From contig JADKBC010000004.1 in NCBI GenBank assembly GCA_016715205.1, forward strand, positions 62,001 through 126,000: DNA of 64,000 bases, written 5' to 3'. The notes beneath the pieces are model-generated. The model did not search any database. It had not been told where the DNA came from and saw nothing but the letters and a program-made list of their open reading frames with translations. Shown piece by piece: positions 50,907-59,995 of this stretch. The position numbers and the translations under genes are program-made. The stretch is from Holophaga sp. (lineage in GTDB: Bacteria; Acidobacteriota; Holophagae; Holophagales; Holophagaceae). Every line of letters starts with the position of its first letter. The stretch's first letter is position 1.

Positions 50907-53900
50907 CTAGTGCGTGTAGACGTGTTCTCCAAGACGGTTGGTATCACCGGTGGGGGCTATATCCACGGTCGCTGTGGTGACTTTGGTCCATTCCCCAAGT
51001 GTAAATACGGTATTGGGGAGGATGGTGGTCGCATTGCGGACCCAAGAGGTTCGGTAGCCAGCCGCGGCAGCCGTGTTGGCTGTGGTGGTGGTCGTTCCTG
51101 TCCAGGCAGACGTGTTGTTGCCGAGAACATCCGTGCGGGCTGCCCAGGATGTGGCGGCGCCGGCGGTCCCATTGGTGGTGAGGTAAGAAATATCGTCCCC
51201 GTTGAAGGAGGTTGGATTTGTGGAGACCACTGGAGTCCCCGTAATTGCAGAACTGCTGGGGAGAGCAGAAGCTGAATTCACGATGAGGATACTGGCCCCA
51301 GGTACCAAGGAGGGGACTAGGGAAAGAGGCTGATAACTTCCACCCGAAGCGTTGAATGGATTCGCAACAAGTCCGAGGTAATAGGGGGTGGTACCGGCTG
51401 AATCGTAGGCACCGGTGCCGATGTTGGTGACTTCGATCCAGCGGTTGGGCGAGGCGCCTTCGTAATATTGGCTGATGATGAGCAATGGTTGGCCAGTGCC
51501 ACCGCCAGAGGAAACCGTAAGATCAAAATTCTGGGTGGTGCTGGCACCGCCACCATCGGTAACTGTGACGGCGATCGTGGCTGTTCCGGTTAGGCCAGTG
51601 GCCGGAGTCAGGGTCAGCGTGCAGGCGCCAGTGCCAGCGTTTACGAGGGCCACGTGGCTAGCGTCATCGGGAAGCAGGGTTGGATTGGTGGTGGCATGGG
51701 CCACCACCACAAGGCTTCCGACCGGTGTGCTGTCATCGGCGACGGTGAAGTTCACCACTTTAGGTGTGTCCTGTGCCACGGACTGATTGCCAATGGTGCT
51801 AATGGTCGGTGCGGCATTCCCGCCTGTGACGGTGATGACACGAGTGATGGAGTTGCTCGCGCCAAGCGCATCCGTGGCCGTGAATTTTACGTTGTAGGTT
51901 CCATTGGCAGCAAACGAATGGCTGGTGGTGGGGGCGGTGGAAGTGGTGCTATCTCCGAAATCCCAACTCACAGATGCCACGGTGCTATTGGAGCTGGTGG
52001 ACTGCCCCTGGAAGGTGTAACTCACACCCATGGTTGCAGTGCCATCCCAACTGGGCTCCACCATGTGGACGTTGGGCTTGGTGGTCACTTCGAAGGGAGC
52101 GCCCCACCCACGGACATCTACGGTGCCTTTGAATTGCGCAATCTCGCCTGAGGTTCCTGTCAGGTTTGGATACAGGTTTAAACCCGTGAGAGCCTCGATT
52201 CGATCGACAGAGGTCACGTAATTCGGGATTGTGCTGTAAAGAGGCGTGGGCTCATGGGGCGTCAGGACGGCCAGAGCCTTGGGTTTGCCGGCAACTTCTT
52301 TGACCATGATTTTGTAGAAGCCGTCCGGAATTGCCATCTGCTTGCCACTCGTTCCTGCCGTTGTGGTGCGGCGAACGGGGATGCTTGTGAAAACCGGGCC
52401 GGTGCTGATCCACAGCCGATTGGTGGCCGCGATGAGCCCTGGTTTGGTCCAGGTGAGGGTCCCAACGTTGTAGGCGCCAGAGACTTCCTGCTCCAGGCTG
52501 TTCCACAGGTTGTTGTTATGTTCGGCTATCTGAGGGGCGAGGTTGGTGGTGAAACAGGTATCGGTGCCAGCCTGCCCGCCGTATCGCAGTTCCATGTCGG
52601 ACATCAACACCTGATGGCCGCGGGTGTATCCGGTGTTGCTGAAATCATTGTCGGCGACTGCCGCTGTGGAACGGGGATCAGGCCGGTAATTCCGAGTTCC
52701 CTGAGCCGTGAAAGGGGCGTCCACGTTATAGGTGCAATAGGAAGTCCACAGGGAGTTCATTAGGGTCTCGTGGTACCCCAAACGGAAGGCGCCACGGGCG
52801 CTATAGGTGAGCACATATTCAAGAAGGTTCAGTGGGCCCACCGCCGACTGGGCCACGGGATCGCCTGCGTAGGTGGGATCCGGTTGGGTGATGGTGAGGA
52901 CCGCAGGATCACTGAGGACAGTTTGCCCGCCTGCCGTTACGGCCACGGTGTAGGAAGCACTGAGTTCCTGAAGGCTGGTTGCGGGGGTGGAATAGGAAGC
53001 CCCGGTTGCATTCAGTATGTTGGAACCGTTCTTCTTCCACTGGTAGCTCAGGGTGTTGCTGGACGTGGCTCCAACCGTGAACGTGGCGGTATCGGGGACG
53101 ACCACTGAAAGTGAGGCTGGTTGGGTATCAATGGTGGGGCCAGCGCCGCTTGCTGCGTTTACGGTGATCGTGAGCTGAATACTCGTGTTCCCGCCAGAGT
53201 TCGTGGCAGTGACTACATAATTGGCCGTGGCAGCAGACACGGTGGGCGTGCCACTGATGACGCCGGTGCTGGTGTTGAAGAGCAAGCCCGTAGGGAGTGC
53301 AGGGGCGATGCTGTAGGAAACGACGGCACCGCCGCTGGCGCTGGGAGTGTTCGAGGTGACGGGGGTGCCCACCGTATAGGTCGAAGTCGTCGCTGTATAG
53401 GTGAGATTGCTGGGCACCACATCGTTTACAACGATCGTGAGGGTGGCGCTGGTGCTGCCGCCTGTGTTGGTGGCCGTCACCGTGTAGGCGGCACTGGTGG
53501 CGAGTGCGCTGGGTGTTCCGCTGATGATGCCGGTGCTGGTGTTGAAGAGCAGGCCCGCAGGCAGGGCCGGGGTGATGCTGTAGGAAACGATCGGTCCGCC
53601 GCTGGCACTTGGGCTGTTCGATGCAATGCTGGTGCCCATTGTGTAGATGGCGCTGGCAGTCGTGTAAGTAAGGCCACTGGGCACCACATCGTTCACAACG
53701 ATGGTGAGCGTGGCATCAGTGCTGCCGCCTGTGTTGGTGGCCGTCACAGTGTAGGTGGCATTGGCGGCGAGTACGCTGGGTGTACCGCTGATGATTCCAG
53801 TGGTGGTGTTGAAGAGGAGGCCCGTAGGCAGAACTGGGGTGATGCTATAGGAAACGACCGGACCACCGCTGGCACTAGGATTGTTCGGGCTGATGGCGGA

Positions 53901-55160
53901 GCCCAGGGTATAGGTGGCAGTGGCCGTTGTGTAGGCAAGGCTGCTGGGCGCCACATCGTTCACAACGATGGTGAGCGTGGCATCGGTGCTACCACCCGTG
54001 TTGGTGGCCGTAACCGTGTAGGTGGCGCTGGGAGCGAGGGCAGTGGGCGTGCCACTAATGACCCCCGTGCTGGAATTGAAGAGCAGGCCCAGTGGCAATG
54101 GCGGAGCGATGCTATATGACACCACAGCACCGCCGCTGTGGGTGGGGGTGTTCGCGGCAATGGGGGTGCCTTTGGTGTAGGTCGCTGAACTGGTTGGGTA
54201 GGCGAGACTGCTGGGCGCCACGGCTGTGACGGTTAGGATCCCCGGGTTGCTGAGTTGGCTTTCACTGGTTCCATTCAGCGTATTGGTGACCATGACCGTG
54301 TAGCTACCACCGTCTGCGAGGGTGACGGCGTTGAGGTCAAGGGATTGCGTGGTTTTGCCAAGGAGGATGGCGCTGTCCTTGTACCACTGATAGGTCAACA
54401 GGCCGTTGCCAGTGGCATTCACACTGAGGGAAATGTTCCCTCCTTCCGTGATGGATGAAGAAACCGGTGACGCAGTGATGGTGGGTACGGATGCCCGGGG
54501 CTTGACCGTTAGCACTGCCGTGGACGAGGTCATGGTGGGGCTGGTGGTGGCATTCAAGGTGTTGATGATCTGGACGTCGTAGTTTCCAGCATCTCCAGCT
54601 GTGACGACTGGAATGACATGACTTGAGTGGGTGGCGCCGGAGATGTTTACGTCGTTTTTCCGCCACTGATAGCTCAAGGTCCCATTGCCGCTAGCATTGA
54701 CACTGAAGGTGACCGGATTGCCAGCCACAATCGCCTGGGTCTGCGGGTGATCTATGATCGCGGGCGGCATGTTCACCGACAACACAGCTGTGTGGGAAGT
54801 CGTGCTGGCAGTGGCACCGTTCAGGGAACTCACCACGACGACATCGTAACTGCCTGCGTCAGTGGACTGAACCACCGGGATGGGGTAGTTGGCGCTCGTG
54901 GCGCCTGAGATGGGTGTGCTTCCCTTGCGCCACTGATAGCTGAGGGTTCCAGAGGTGGTGGTGGCCGTCACGCTGAAGCTGCAGGAACCACCAGAAACGA
55001 TGGTCTGGGTGGCAGGCTGGGTGGCAATGATCGGTGCAACAGGTTGTGCAACGCCCCCACCGTTATTGGCGCCTCCACCTCCACACCCGGGGGCGGTTGC
55101 CAGGAATCCACCCAAAAGAAGGTAGGAGGCCCACCGGGCCAAGGTATTTCGCATCAACAT
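50907..55160 (-). CDS. Large Ig-repeat lipoprotein with DNA/RNA non-specific endonuclease and lamin-tail domains
   Basis: 1,417 residues from ATG 55160 (GGAGG five bases upstream). Lipoprotein leader ending LATAPGC (C26), then a Gly/Asn linker. Order: three Ig-like domains (about 40-312), four 89-residue putative-Ig (He_PIG-like) repeats (about 313-670), a fourth Ig, an endonuclease domain (about 760-1020), PKD-like (about 1033-1110), a cadherin-like domain, and a lamin-tail-like C-terminus (about 1220-1417). The nuclease has GYTRGHQVLMSDM and TNLAPQIAEHNNNLWNSLEQ; the first residue of the usual DRGH motif is Thr. Probably surface-exposed and able to cut nucleic acid outside the cell. Confidence 0.85.
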   Translation of the reverse strand: MLMRNTLARWASYLLLGGFLATAPGCGGGGANNGGGVAQPVAPIIATQPATQTIVSGGSCSFSVTATTTSGTLSYQWRKGSTPISGATSANYPIPVVQSTDAGSYDVVVVSSLNGATASTTSHTAVLSVNMPPAIIDHPQTQAIVAGNPVTFSVNASGNGTLSYQWRKNDVNISGATHSSHVIPVVTAGDAGNYDVQIINTLNATTSPTMTSSTAVLTVKPRASVPTITASPVSSSITEGGNISLSVNATGNGLLTYQWYKDSAILLGKTTQSLDLNAVTLADGGSYTVMVTNTLNGTSESQLSNPGILTVTAVAPSSLAYPTSSATYTKGTPIAANTPTHSGGAVVSYSIAPPLPLGLLFNSSTGVISGTPTALAPSATYTVTATNTGGSTDATLTIVVNDVAPSSLAYTTATATYTLGSAISPNNPSASGGPVVSYSITPVLPTGLLFNTTTGIISGTPSVLAANATYTVTATNTGGSTDATLTIVVNDVVPSGLTYTTASAIYTMGTSIASNSPSASGGPIVSYSITPALPAGLLFNTSTGIISGTPSALATSAAYTVTATNTGGSTSATLTIVVNDVVPSNLTYTATTSTYTVGTPVTSNTPSASGGAVVSYSIAPALPTGLLFNTSTGVISGTPTVSAATANYVVTATNSGGNTSIQLTITVNAASGAGPTIDTQPASLSVVVPDTATFTVGATSSNTLSYQWKKNGSNILNATGASYSTPATSLQELSASYTVAVTAGGQTVLSDPAVLTITQPDPTYAGDPVAQSAVGPLNLLEYVLTYSARGAFRLGYHETLMNSLWTSYCTYNVDAPFTAQGTRNYRPDPRSTAAVADNDFSNTGYTRGHQVLMSDMELRYGGQAGTDTCFTTNLAPQIAEHNNNLWNSLEQEVSGAYNVGTLTWTKPGLIAATNRLWISTGPVFTSIPVRRTTTAGTSGKQMAIPDGFYKIMVKEVAGKPKALAVLTPHEPTPLYSTIPNYVTSVDRIEALTGLNLYPNLTGTSGEIAQFKGTVDVRGWGAPFEVTTKPNVHMVEPSWDGTATMGVSYTFQGQSTSSNSTVASVSWDFGDSTTSTAPTTSHSFAANGTYNVKFTATDALGASNSITRVITVTGGNAAPTISTIGNQSVAQDTPKVVNFTVADDSTPVGSLVVVAHATTNPTLLPDDASHVALVNAGTGACTLTLTPATGLTGTATIAVTVTDGGGASTTQNFDLTVSSGGGTGQPLLIISQYYEGASPNRWIEVTNIGTGAYDSAGTTPYYLGLVANPFNASGGSYQPLSLVPSLVPGASILIVNSASALPSSSAITGTPVVSTNPTSFNGDDISYLTTNGTAGAATSWAARTDVLGNNTSAWTGTTTTTANTAAAAGYRTSWVRNATTILPNTVFTLGEWTKVTTATVDIAPTGDTNRLGEHVYTH
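53160..54225 (-). repeat. Four tandem 267-bp coding repeats in the nuclease gene
   Basis: The conserved ACATCGTTxACAACGAT recurs exactly 267 bases apart (around 53421, 53688 and 53955), equal to 89 codons per putative-Ig unit. Units end with VVNDV and contain SYSIxPxLPxGLLFN and GVISGTP. Near-identity in places means recent duplication or gene conversion, and these can also fool short-read assembly. Confidence 0.85.
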
Positions 55161-55325
55161 CAGGTCCTCCGAGGAGCAATCCATTCGGTACAAACGGAAT
55201 ATTTTGCCAAGGCAGATGAATTGAACCAAGATTAAGAATTGTGAATTACAGATGGATTCGATTTTTACCAAGTAAAACAAGGAATCGAGTCGGTAATAAT
55301 CGGTTCGATCATCCCGGAGTTGTTC

Positions 55326-56006
55326 ATGTCAAAAACCCATAAAGTTGCGGTCCTGCTCGCGGGGTGCGGTCACATGGATGGCGCTGAAATCCGCGAAGCG
55401 GTCTTGACACTGCTGTCCTTGGACCAGCGCGGGGCCGAGTACCAATGCTTGGCGCCGGACGCAATGCAGGCCCATGTGGTGAACCATGCCACCGGCGCCG
55501 TGGCTGAGGGGGAAACCCGGAATATGCTGGCGGAGGCCAGCCGAATTTCGCGGTTTGGCCAGTGTTTGGATGTGGCCCAGGCGAATCCAATGGATTTCGA
55601 CGCCCTTTTCCTTCCGGGTGGATATGGGGTGGCCAAGAATCTATGCGATTTCGCCTTGAAGGGAGTGGAAGCAACGGTTCGCTCTGACGTGGCGGCTTTC
55701 ATCCAGGGTTTTTTTGCGGCCCAGAAACCCATCGGAGCCATCTGCATTTCTCCCGCTCTGGTGGCACTCTGCCTTGCCAAAACCAAGACCAGGGCTTCCT
55801 TGACCCTGGGCAGTGGCGGGGACATTCAGGTTGCCATGGAAGCCCTTGGACACGCCTTCCAGCCCGTGCCAAGTGCCCGGGAGATCATCATCGACGAAGG
55901 TCTAAAGCTAGTCACAACCTCGGCCTACATGTTCGATGACGCTCGGCTTAGTGATATTTGGATCGGCATTGATCGCTGCGTGGCAGCGGTGCTGCAGCGC
56001 GTTTAG
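55326..56006 (+). CDS. elbB: ElbB-type glyoxalase/isoprenoid-biosynthesis-associated protein
   Basis: 226 residues from ATG 55326. DJ-1/PfpI-like fold: VAVLLAGCGHMDGAEIREAV at the start, DALFLPGGYGVAKNLCDFA, then the nucleophile-elbow region KPIGAICISPALVAL with the conserved Cys. ElbB shows glyoxalase III activity and is linked to carotenoid yield in E. coli; the physiological substrate remains uncertain. GGAG upstream. Divergent from the large nuclease gene; the AT-rich 165-bp gap probably holds both promoters. Confidence 0.9.
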   Translation: MSKTHKVAVLLAGCGHMDGAEIREAVLTLLSLDQRGAEYQCLAPDAMQAHVVNHATGAVAEGETRNMLAEASRISRFGQCLDVAQANPMDFDALFLPGGYGVAKNLCDFALKGVEATVRSDVAAFIQGFFAAQKPIGAICISPALVALCLAKTKTRASLTLGSGGDIQVAMEALGHAFQPVPSAREIIIDEGLKLVTTSAYMFDDARLSDIWIGIDRCVAAVLQRV

Positions 56007-56719
56007 CCTTCAGGATCTAATTCCGGCAGGGCCCAGGCACGGGTCATTTTGCGGAGCGGGGGATGGGCGATGCGTGCAGCGGCAATTAGCCGTTCTTCCA
56101 TGGGAAGGGCGCGGATCCACGGCGCCGCATGCCCCAGCACCAGCGTGCAGTCCGGGCCACGAAAGGTTTGATCCATGGCCCACAGCACCTGATGGGCCAC
56201 CGGAATGAATTCCCGCCAAAGGGATTGGGTCAGAGCCTCCGCGTGTGCGGCCGACAATGGCGGCTGAATGAGGGCGACCAAGGCCTCATGTCCCAACCTG
56301 GGGTTCTGCAGAAAACCGGCGAGCACCCGTTGATCCATTACCCTCCAGATACTGGGCCAGAGTTGACGAGGGGCGTGCAGGGCCAGAATGCGGCGCTCAC
56401 CGGTGGTGATGCCGCTCCACTGCGCCTGGAGGCGCTCATTGGCCATCGTGCGAGCTTGTGGATGGGCCGAGGCGTCCCCCGTGATATCGCAAAGGGCGCG
56501 AAGGGAAAGACGCGGCAATAGGGTTGCGCGCAGTTGCGCGGAAGTTTTTCGGTGTTGGGCGAGCCAGCGCAGGAGCGCAGGCCGTCGTTGCACGTCTGGG
56601 ATTTCGGCAGCTGCTTCCAGCCACCCCTTGGGTGGTGATGGGTGGCGCAAGAGCCTCAGGAACTGGGGCCAGGGCAGCTGGGGCGGGAGGGACCATTCCA
56701 CGCGCCCATTGTGGACCAT
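56003..56719 (-). CDS. Protein of unknown function
   Basis: 238 residues from ATG 56719, with a TTG at 56728 also in frame. Rich in Leu, Trp, Arg and Ala, with repeated helices (RRPALLRWLAQHRKTSAQLR; LIQPPLSAAHAEALTQSLWR), suggesting an all-helical HEAT-like fold. No signal peptide or span. The stop overlaps that of elbB (convergent), and it is nearly back to back with the DUF2520 gene (18 bases). No family is recognised. Confidence 0.6.
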   Translation of the reverse strand: MVHNGRVEWSLPPQLPWPQFLRLLRHPSPPKGWLEAAAEIPDVQRRPALLRWLAQHRKTSAQLRATLLPRLSLRALCDITGDASAHPQARTMANERLQAQWSGITTGERRILALHAPRQLWPSIWRVMDQRVLAGFLQNPRLGHEALVALIQPPLSAAHAEALTQSLWREFIPVAHQVLWAMDQTFRGPDCTLVLGHAAPWIRALPMEERLIAAARIAHPPLRKMTRAWALPELDPEG

Positions 56720-56737
56720 TTGCGTCAAACTCGTTCC

Positions 56738-57370
56738 ATGGGCATCGAATTTTCCATCCTTGGCCGCGGTCGTGCGGGCCGTTCCCTGGCAGCCGCCTGG
56801 GGCTCACGGGTGGCCCTCCTCGCCCATGACGCAAGGCCGGAAGGCTTGGTACTGCTTGCAGTTCCCGACGGGGCCGTGGGAGCCCTGGCGCAGGCTTTCC
56901 CTGGCCGATGCGCCCATTTGAGTGGAAGCCTGGATATCCCCGGCGTACCAAGCGCTCACCCCTTGACTAGTTTTGATGGCCAGGCCAGGAACTGGGCTGG
57001 CACACCCTTGGGCCTGACGGGCGTGGTGCCGAAGGAAATCCACGCCGCGTTTGTGGACCTGGGCTTTCTTCCGTTCGAGTTGCCGAGCCATCTCAAGCCG
57101 CTCTACCACGCCTGCGCCGTGATGAGTTCCGGGCATGCCGCCACCCTGTGGCTCGGGGCTGAAAAACTGCTTCAGGATGGGGGCGTCCCCTTGCCCGGGC
57201 GAGGGCTGCTCTCTTTGGCGGAAGCCACCCTTCGCAACCTTGCTGAACACGGTGCAGAAGGTCGCACGGGCCCCTTTGTGCGTAATGACCTCGATACAAT
57301 CGAACGGGATGCAGCCGCCCTGCCGCCAGCCTGGCGTGAGCTCTTTTTGCAACTTGGGCGGATGCTGTGA
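56738..57370 (+). CDS. DUF2520-type Rossmann-fold oxidoreductase-like protein
   Basis: 210 residues. The nucleotide loop SILGRGRAGRSLAAAW is close to the start, then a DUF2520-like second half with LYHACAVMSSGHAATLW, where the family motif is YHAAAVxxSN. The fold resembles ketopantoate- and 6-phosphogluconate-type dehydrogenases. It starts on ATG 56738 and its stop overlaps the start of rnhB (GTGA). Substrate unknown. Confidence 0.8.
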   Translation: MGIEFSILGRGRAGRSLAAAWGSRVALLAHDARPEGLVLLAVPDGAVGALAQAFPGRCAHLSGSLDIPGVPSAHPLTSFDGQARNWAGTPLGLTGVVPKEIHAAFVDLGFLPFELPSHLKPLYHACAVMSSGHAATLWLGAEKLLQDGGVPLPGRGLLSLAEATLRNLAEHGAEGRTGPFVRNDLDTIERDAAALPPAWRELFLQLGRML

Positions 57371-58188
57371 GCACCAAGGGCAAATTGAATCCCCTTGATT
57401 GGGATCTCGGGAATGTGCCCCCGGGCTTGCCCTGGGGCGGGGTGGACGAAGCGGGCAGGGGCGCCTGGGCTGGCCCGGTGGTGGCGGCCTGCGCCGTGAT
57501 CGATGCCACTGCGGTGCAACGTTGGGGGCATGTGTTGCGCAGCGCGCGCGATAGCAAACAGCTTTCTCCAGAGCGACGAGAAGGCATCGCAGCCGAGTTG
57601 AAGCTCGTACTACCGGCATGGTCGGTGGCCATGGTGGATAACCTTGCCATCGATCGGGAAAACATCCTTCAGGCCACCATGGAGGCCATGCGGCAGGCTG
57701 TAAAGGGGGTAGCACTGCGTCCTCGGATGCTCCTGGTGGATGGTGACCACGCCCCTGGCAGTGGCCTGCCCGAGCGACTGCTGGTGGAGGGCGATCGCCT
57801 CAGCTGCGCCGTGGCCTGCGCCTCCATCCTTGCCAAGACCCATCGGGACGCCATGATGCGGGAACTCGATTGTACCTATCCAGAGTATGGATTCGCACGT
57901 CACAAGGGGTACGGAACCCCTGAGCATCGGGCGGCTCTGAAGACTTCGGGTGCTTGTGGCATTCACCGAACCAGTTTTGGCCCAGTGGCATTCCTTCAAA
58001 AGCACGACATCTCTGTGCGAAAAGCTGTCATGCAGGACTTGGATGCCTGTGGGAGCGTGGTCGAACTCCAGGCGTGGGTGGACACCAAACTCCGGCCGGC
58101 CTATGGGGTGCTGAAAGCCTCCTGGGTGGAGGAACTGCGACAGCTCTATGGCCAGCGCCTCGCCGCCTTTGCCCTTGAGGCATCGTGA
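57367..58188 (+). CDS. rnhB: Ribonuclease HII
   Basis: Removes ribonucleotides and RNA primers from DNA hybrids. 273 residues, longer than the usual about 200. Catalytic residues are readable: D27 and E28 in GVDEAGRGAWAGP, D125 in LLVDGDHAP, and D161 in SILAKTHRDA; YGFARHKGYGT is conserved. Extra sequence is at the C-terminus, past residue 205 (KHDISVRKAVMQDLDACGS onward), unlike the core. The start is GTG 57367, overlapping the DUF2520 stop. Confidence 0.93.
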   Translation: MSTKGKLNPLDWDLGNVPPGLPWGGVDEAGRGAWAGPVVAACAVIDATAVQRWGHVLRSARDSKQLSPERREGIAAELKLVLPAWSVAMVDNLAIDRENILQATMEAMRQAVKGVALRPRMLLVDGDHAPGSGLPERLLVEGDRLSCAVACASILAKTHRDAMMRELDCTYPEYGFARHKGYGTPEHRAALKTSGACGIHRTSFGPVAFLQKHDISVRKAVMQDLDACGSVVELQAWVDTKLRPAYGVLKASWVEELRQLYGQRLAAFALEAS

Positions 58189-58598
58189 AGCGGATCCTGG
58201 TTTCCTTGGCGCTCATCGAACGCCAGCAACGGTGGTTTCTGCAGCGCAGGGATCCTGGGGCAAATGTGCTTCCAGGACGTTGGGAATTTCCCGGGGGGAA
58301 GGCTGAACCAGGGGAAAACCCACTGCAGACCTTGCTTCGGGAATTGCGAGAAGAACTGGACTGGGAACCTGAAAACATCATGGAACTGGCCGAGGAAGGC
58401 CGCATCGATGGCGATACGGAACTGGTCTTCCATCTGTTCCATTGCAGCGGGGCAGGTCCCCTCAGCACGTCCCTCGCGTGGGGCTGGTTCCTGGAATCCG
58501 AAATTCCAAAGCTGCCCATCCCACCGCTCAATCTCATGCTGCTGCCTTATCTCGCCAAGGTTAAGGAACCCAGACGCCCTGCTAGCATGGAGCGGTAG
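58185..58598 (+). CDS. Nudix hydrolase, MutT-like
   Basis: 137 residues. The Nudix box is complete: GKAEPGE, seven residues, then RELREELDW (38-60), with Asp at the place of the usual Gly. WEFPGGK precedes it. Likely hydrolyses oxidised nucleoside triphosphates, as MutT does; the neighbour mutY three genes on fits. GTG start overlapping the rnhB stop (GTGA). Confidence 0.88.
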   Translation: MKRILVSLALIERQQRWFLQRRDPGANVLPGRWEFPGGKAEPGENPLQTLLRELREELDWEPENIMELAEEGRIDGDTELVFHLFHCSGAGPLSTSLAWGWFLESEIPKLPIPPLNLMLLPYLAKVKEPRRPASMER

Positions 58599-58618
58599 GT
58601 CCTGTTCCGGGAGTGCCC

Positions 58619-59937
58619 ATGAAACGATGGATGCTAGCTATGTTGCTGGGGTTCGCCCCGCTCCTCTGGGCCCAGGCGCCGGCCCAGGAAGTGGTGTTGA
58701 GCACATCAGCCGGTTCCAAATTGGGGATTGCGGTACCCAAGGCGACTGCCGTTGGGATCGCTGAAGATTTCGTAAACCGCGAGCTTTTCGACACCCTGCT
58801 TAGGGATTTAGAGGAGGCGGGCCCCTTTGCGGTGCTGAAGGATCGACAGCCCAAGGGCGGTGATATCACCAATCTAAAAGCCTGGCTTGAAACTGGAACG
58901 GATTGGTTGGTGACCCTTAAGGCCAGCAGGCCTGGTGTGGAAAGCCCGGACAAGGCGGGACGCGCCGTTCCCGACGAGGTTGAAATCGTGGCCCAGGTCA
59001 TGGACGTGAAGTCAGCCAAGGCCGTCTTCAGCAAGAAATACCGTGGCAAAGATGCGGCCTTGCGGCGCATTGCACATTCCCTGGCGGATGATCTGGTTGC
59101 TCGCTTGACAGGCGAGAAGGGCGTGGCCGCCACCCGCGTGGTATTCGTTCGACAGCTCTCTCCCTTGATCAAGGAAATTTTTCAAATTGATCGGGATGGC
59201 TCCAACGCGGTTCAACTCACCCATCACAAGAGCCTTACCCTTTCCCCCACCGTGGCTGCCGATGGCCGGGTGGCTTACATGACTTACAAGGGTGGTCCAC
59301 CCGAAATTGGGGGCAAACCAAGGTCGGCGGCCCCTTTGAAAAGCTCTTCCCTGGCAAGGGTGGTCCCCAGGGGCCCTGCATGGCCCCAGCCTGGTCACCC
59401 AATGGCAAACGGATTGTATTTGTTCAGGGGGACAAACGCGGCAACACCGACATCATGGTTTTGGATGTGGAGACAGGCCGGGTGCGGCGGCTCACTGATA
59501 GCAATTGCATCAATACGGAACCCACCTGGAACCCTGCCGGGACGCAGATTGCTTTCACCTCGGATCGCGGTGGGTCCCCTCAGATTTATCTGATGGAAGA
59601 AGACGGGTCCAATGTCCGCCGCCTGACCACCGAAGGAACCTACAATGCGAGTGCCTGCTGGAGCCCCACGGGCGCGATGATCGCCTACGTTTCGCGCTTT
59701 GAAGGGAAATTCGATCTGTTTGTCTACAAACTTGGTGAAGGCAAGTCCTATCAAATAACCACTGGCGTGGCGAGCAGTGAATCCCCCGACTGGTCTCCGG
59801 ACGAGCGACGGTTGGTTTTCTCAAGCGGCAGCATGGGGGGCATGCAGCTCTACACCACGGATCTTTCCGGCAACACCCTGCGCCGGTTGACGGAGTTTTC
59901 AGGGTGCCAAAGCCCCAAATGGACACGTTCTCGCTAA
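58619..59937 (+). pseudogene. tolB: TolB periplasmic beta-propeller, interrupted by a -1 frameshift as read
   Basis: Start ATG 58619 (CGGGAG upstream), signal peptide to about AQAPA. The first frame is TolB to YMTYKGGPPEI, then turns out of register near 59306-59311 (AATTGGGGGC); the other frame continues with TKVGGPFEKLFPGKGG and propeller repeats (FTSDRGGSPQIYLM, SPDWSPDERRLVFSS) to the stop at 59937. One missing T before the G run would restore EIWGQTK. TolB links Pal to TolA and is expected with pal and cpoB. A sequencing error or a real mutation are both possible. Confidence 0.88.
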
Positions 59938-59995
59938 AAAAAATGATCTAGGCCACTGTGTCGGCGCTAGACTTTAAACATCTCGGAGGAAAAAC

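Noticed and set aside
53121..54119. Plus-strand open frame with tandem Gly/Arg-rich repeats
   Set aside because: It is the complement of the putative-Ig repeats in the nuclease gene, which explain the period; not a separate repeat protein.
53160..54225. Possible CRISPR or satellite array
   Set aside because: Repeat period is 267 bp, in frame, and encodes Ig-type domains; no short spacers.
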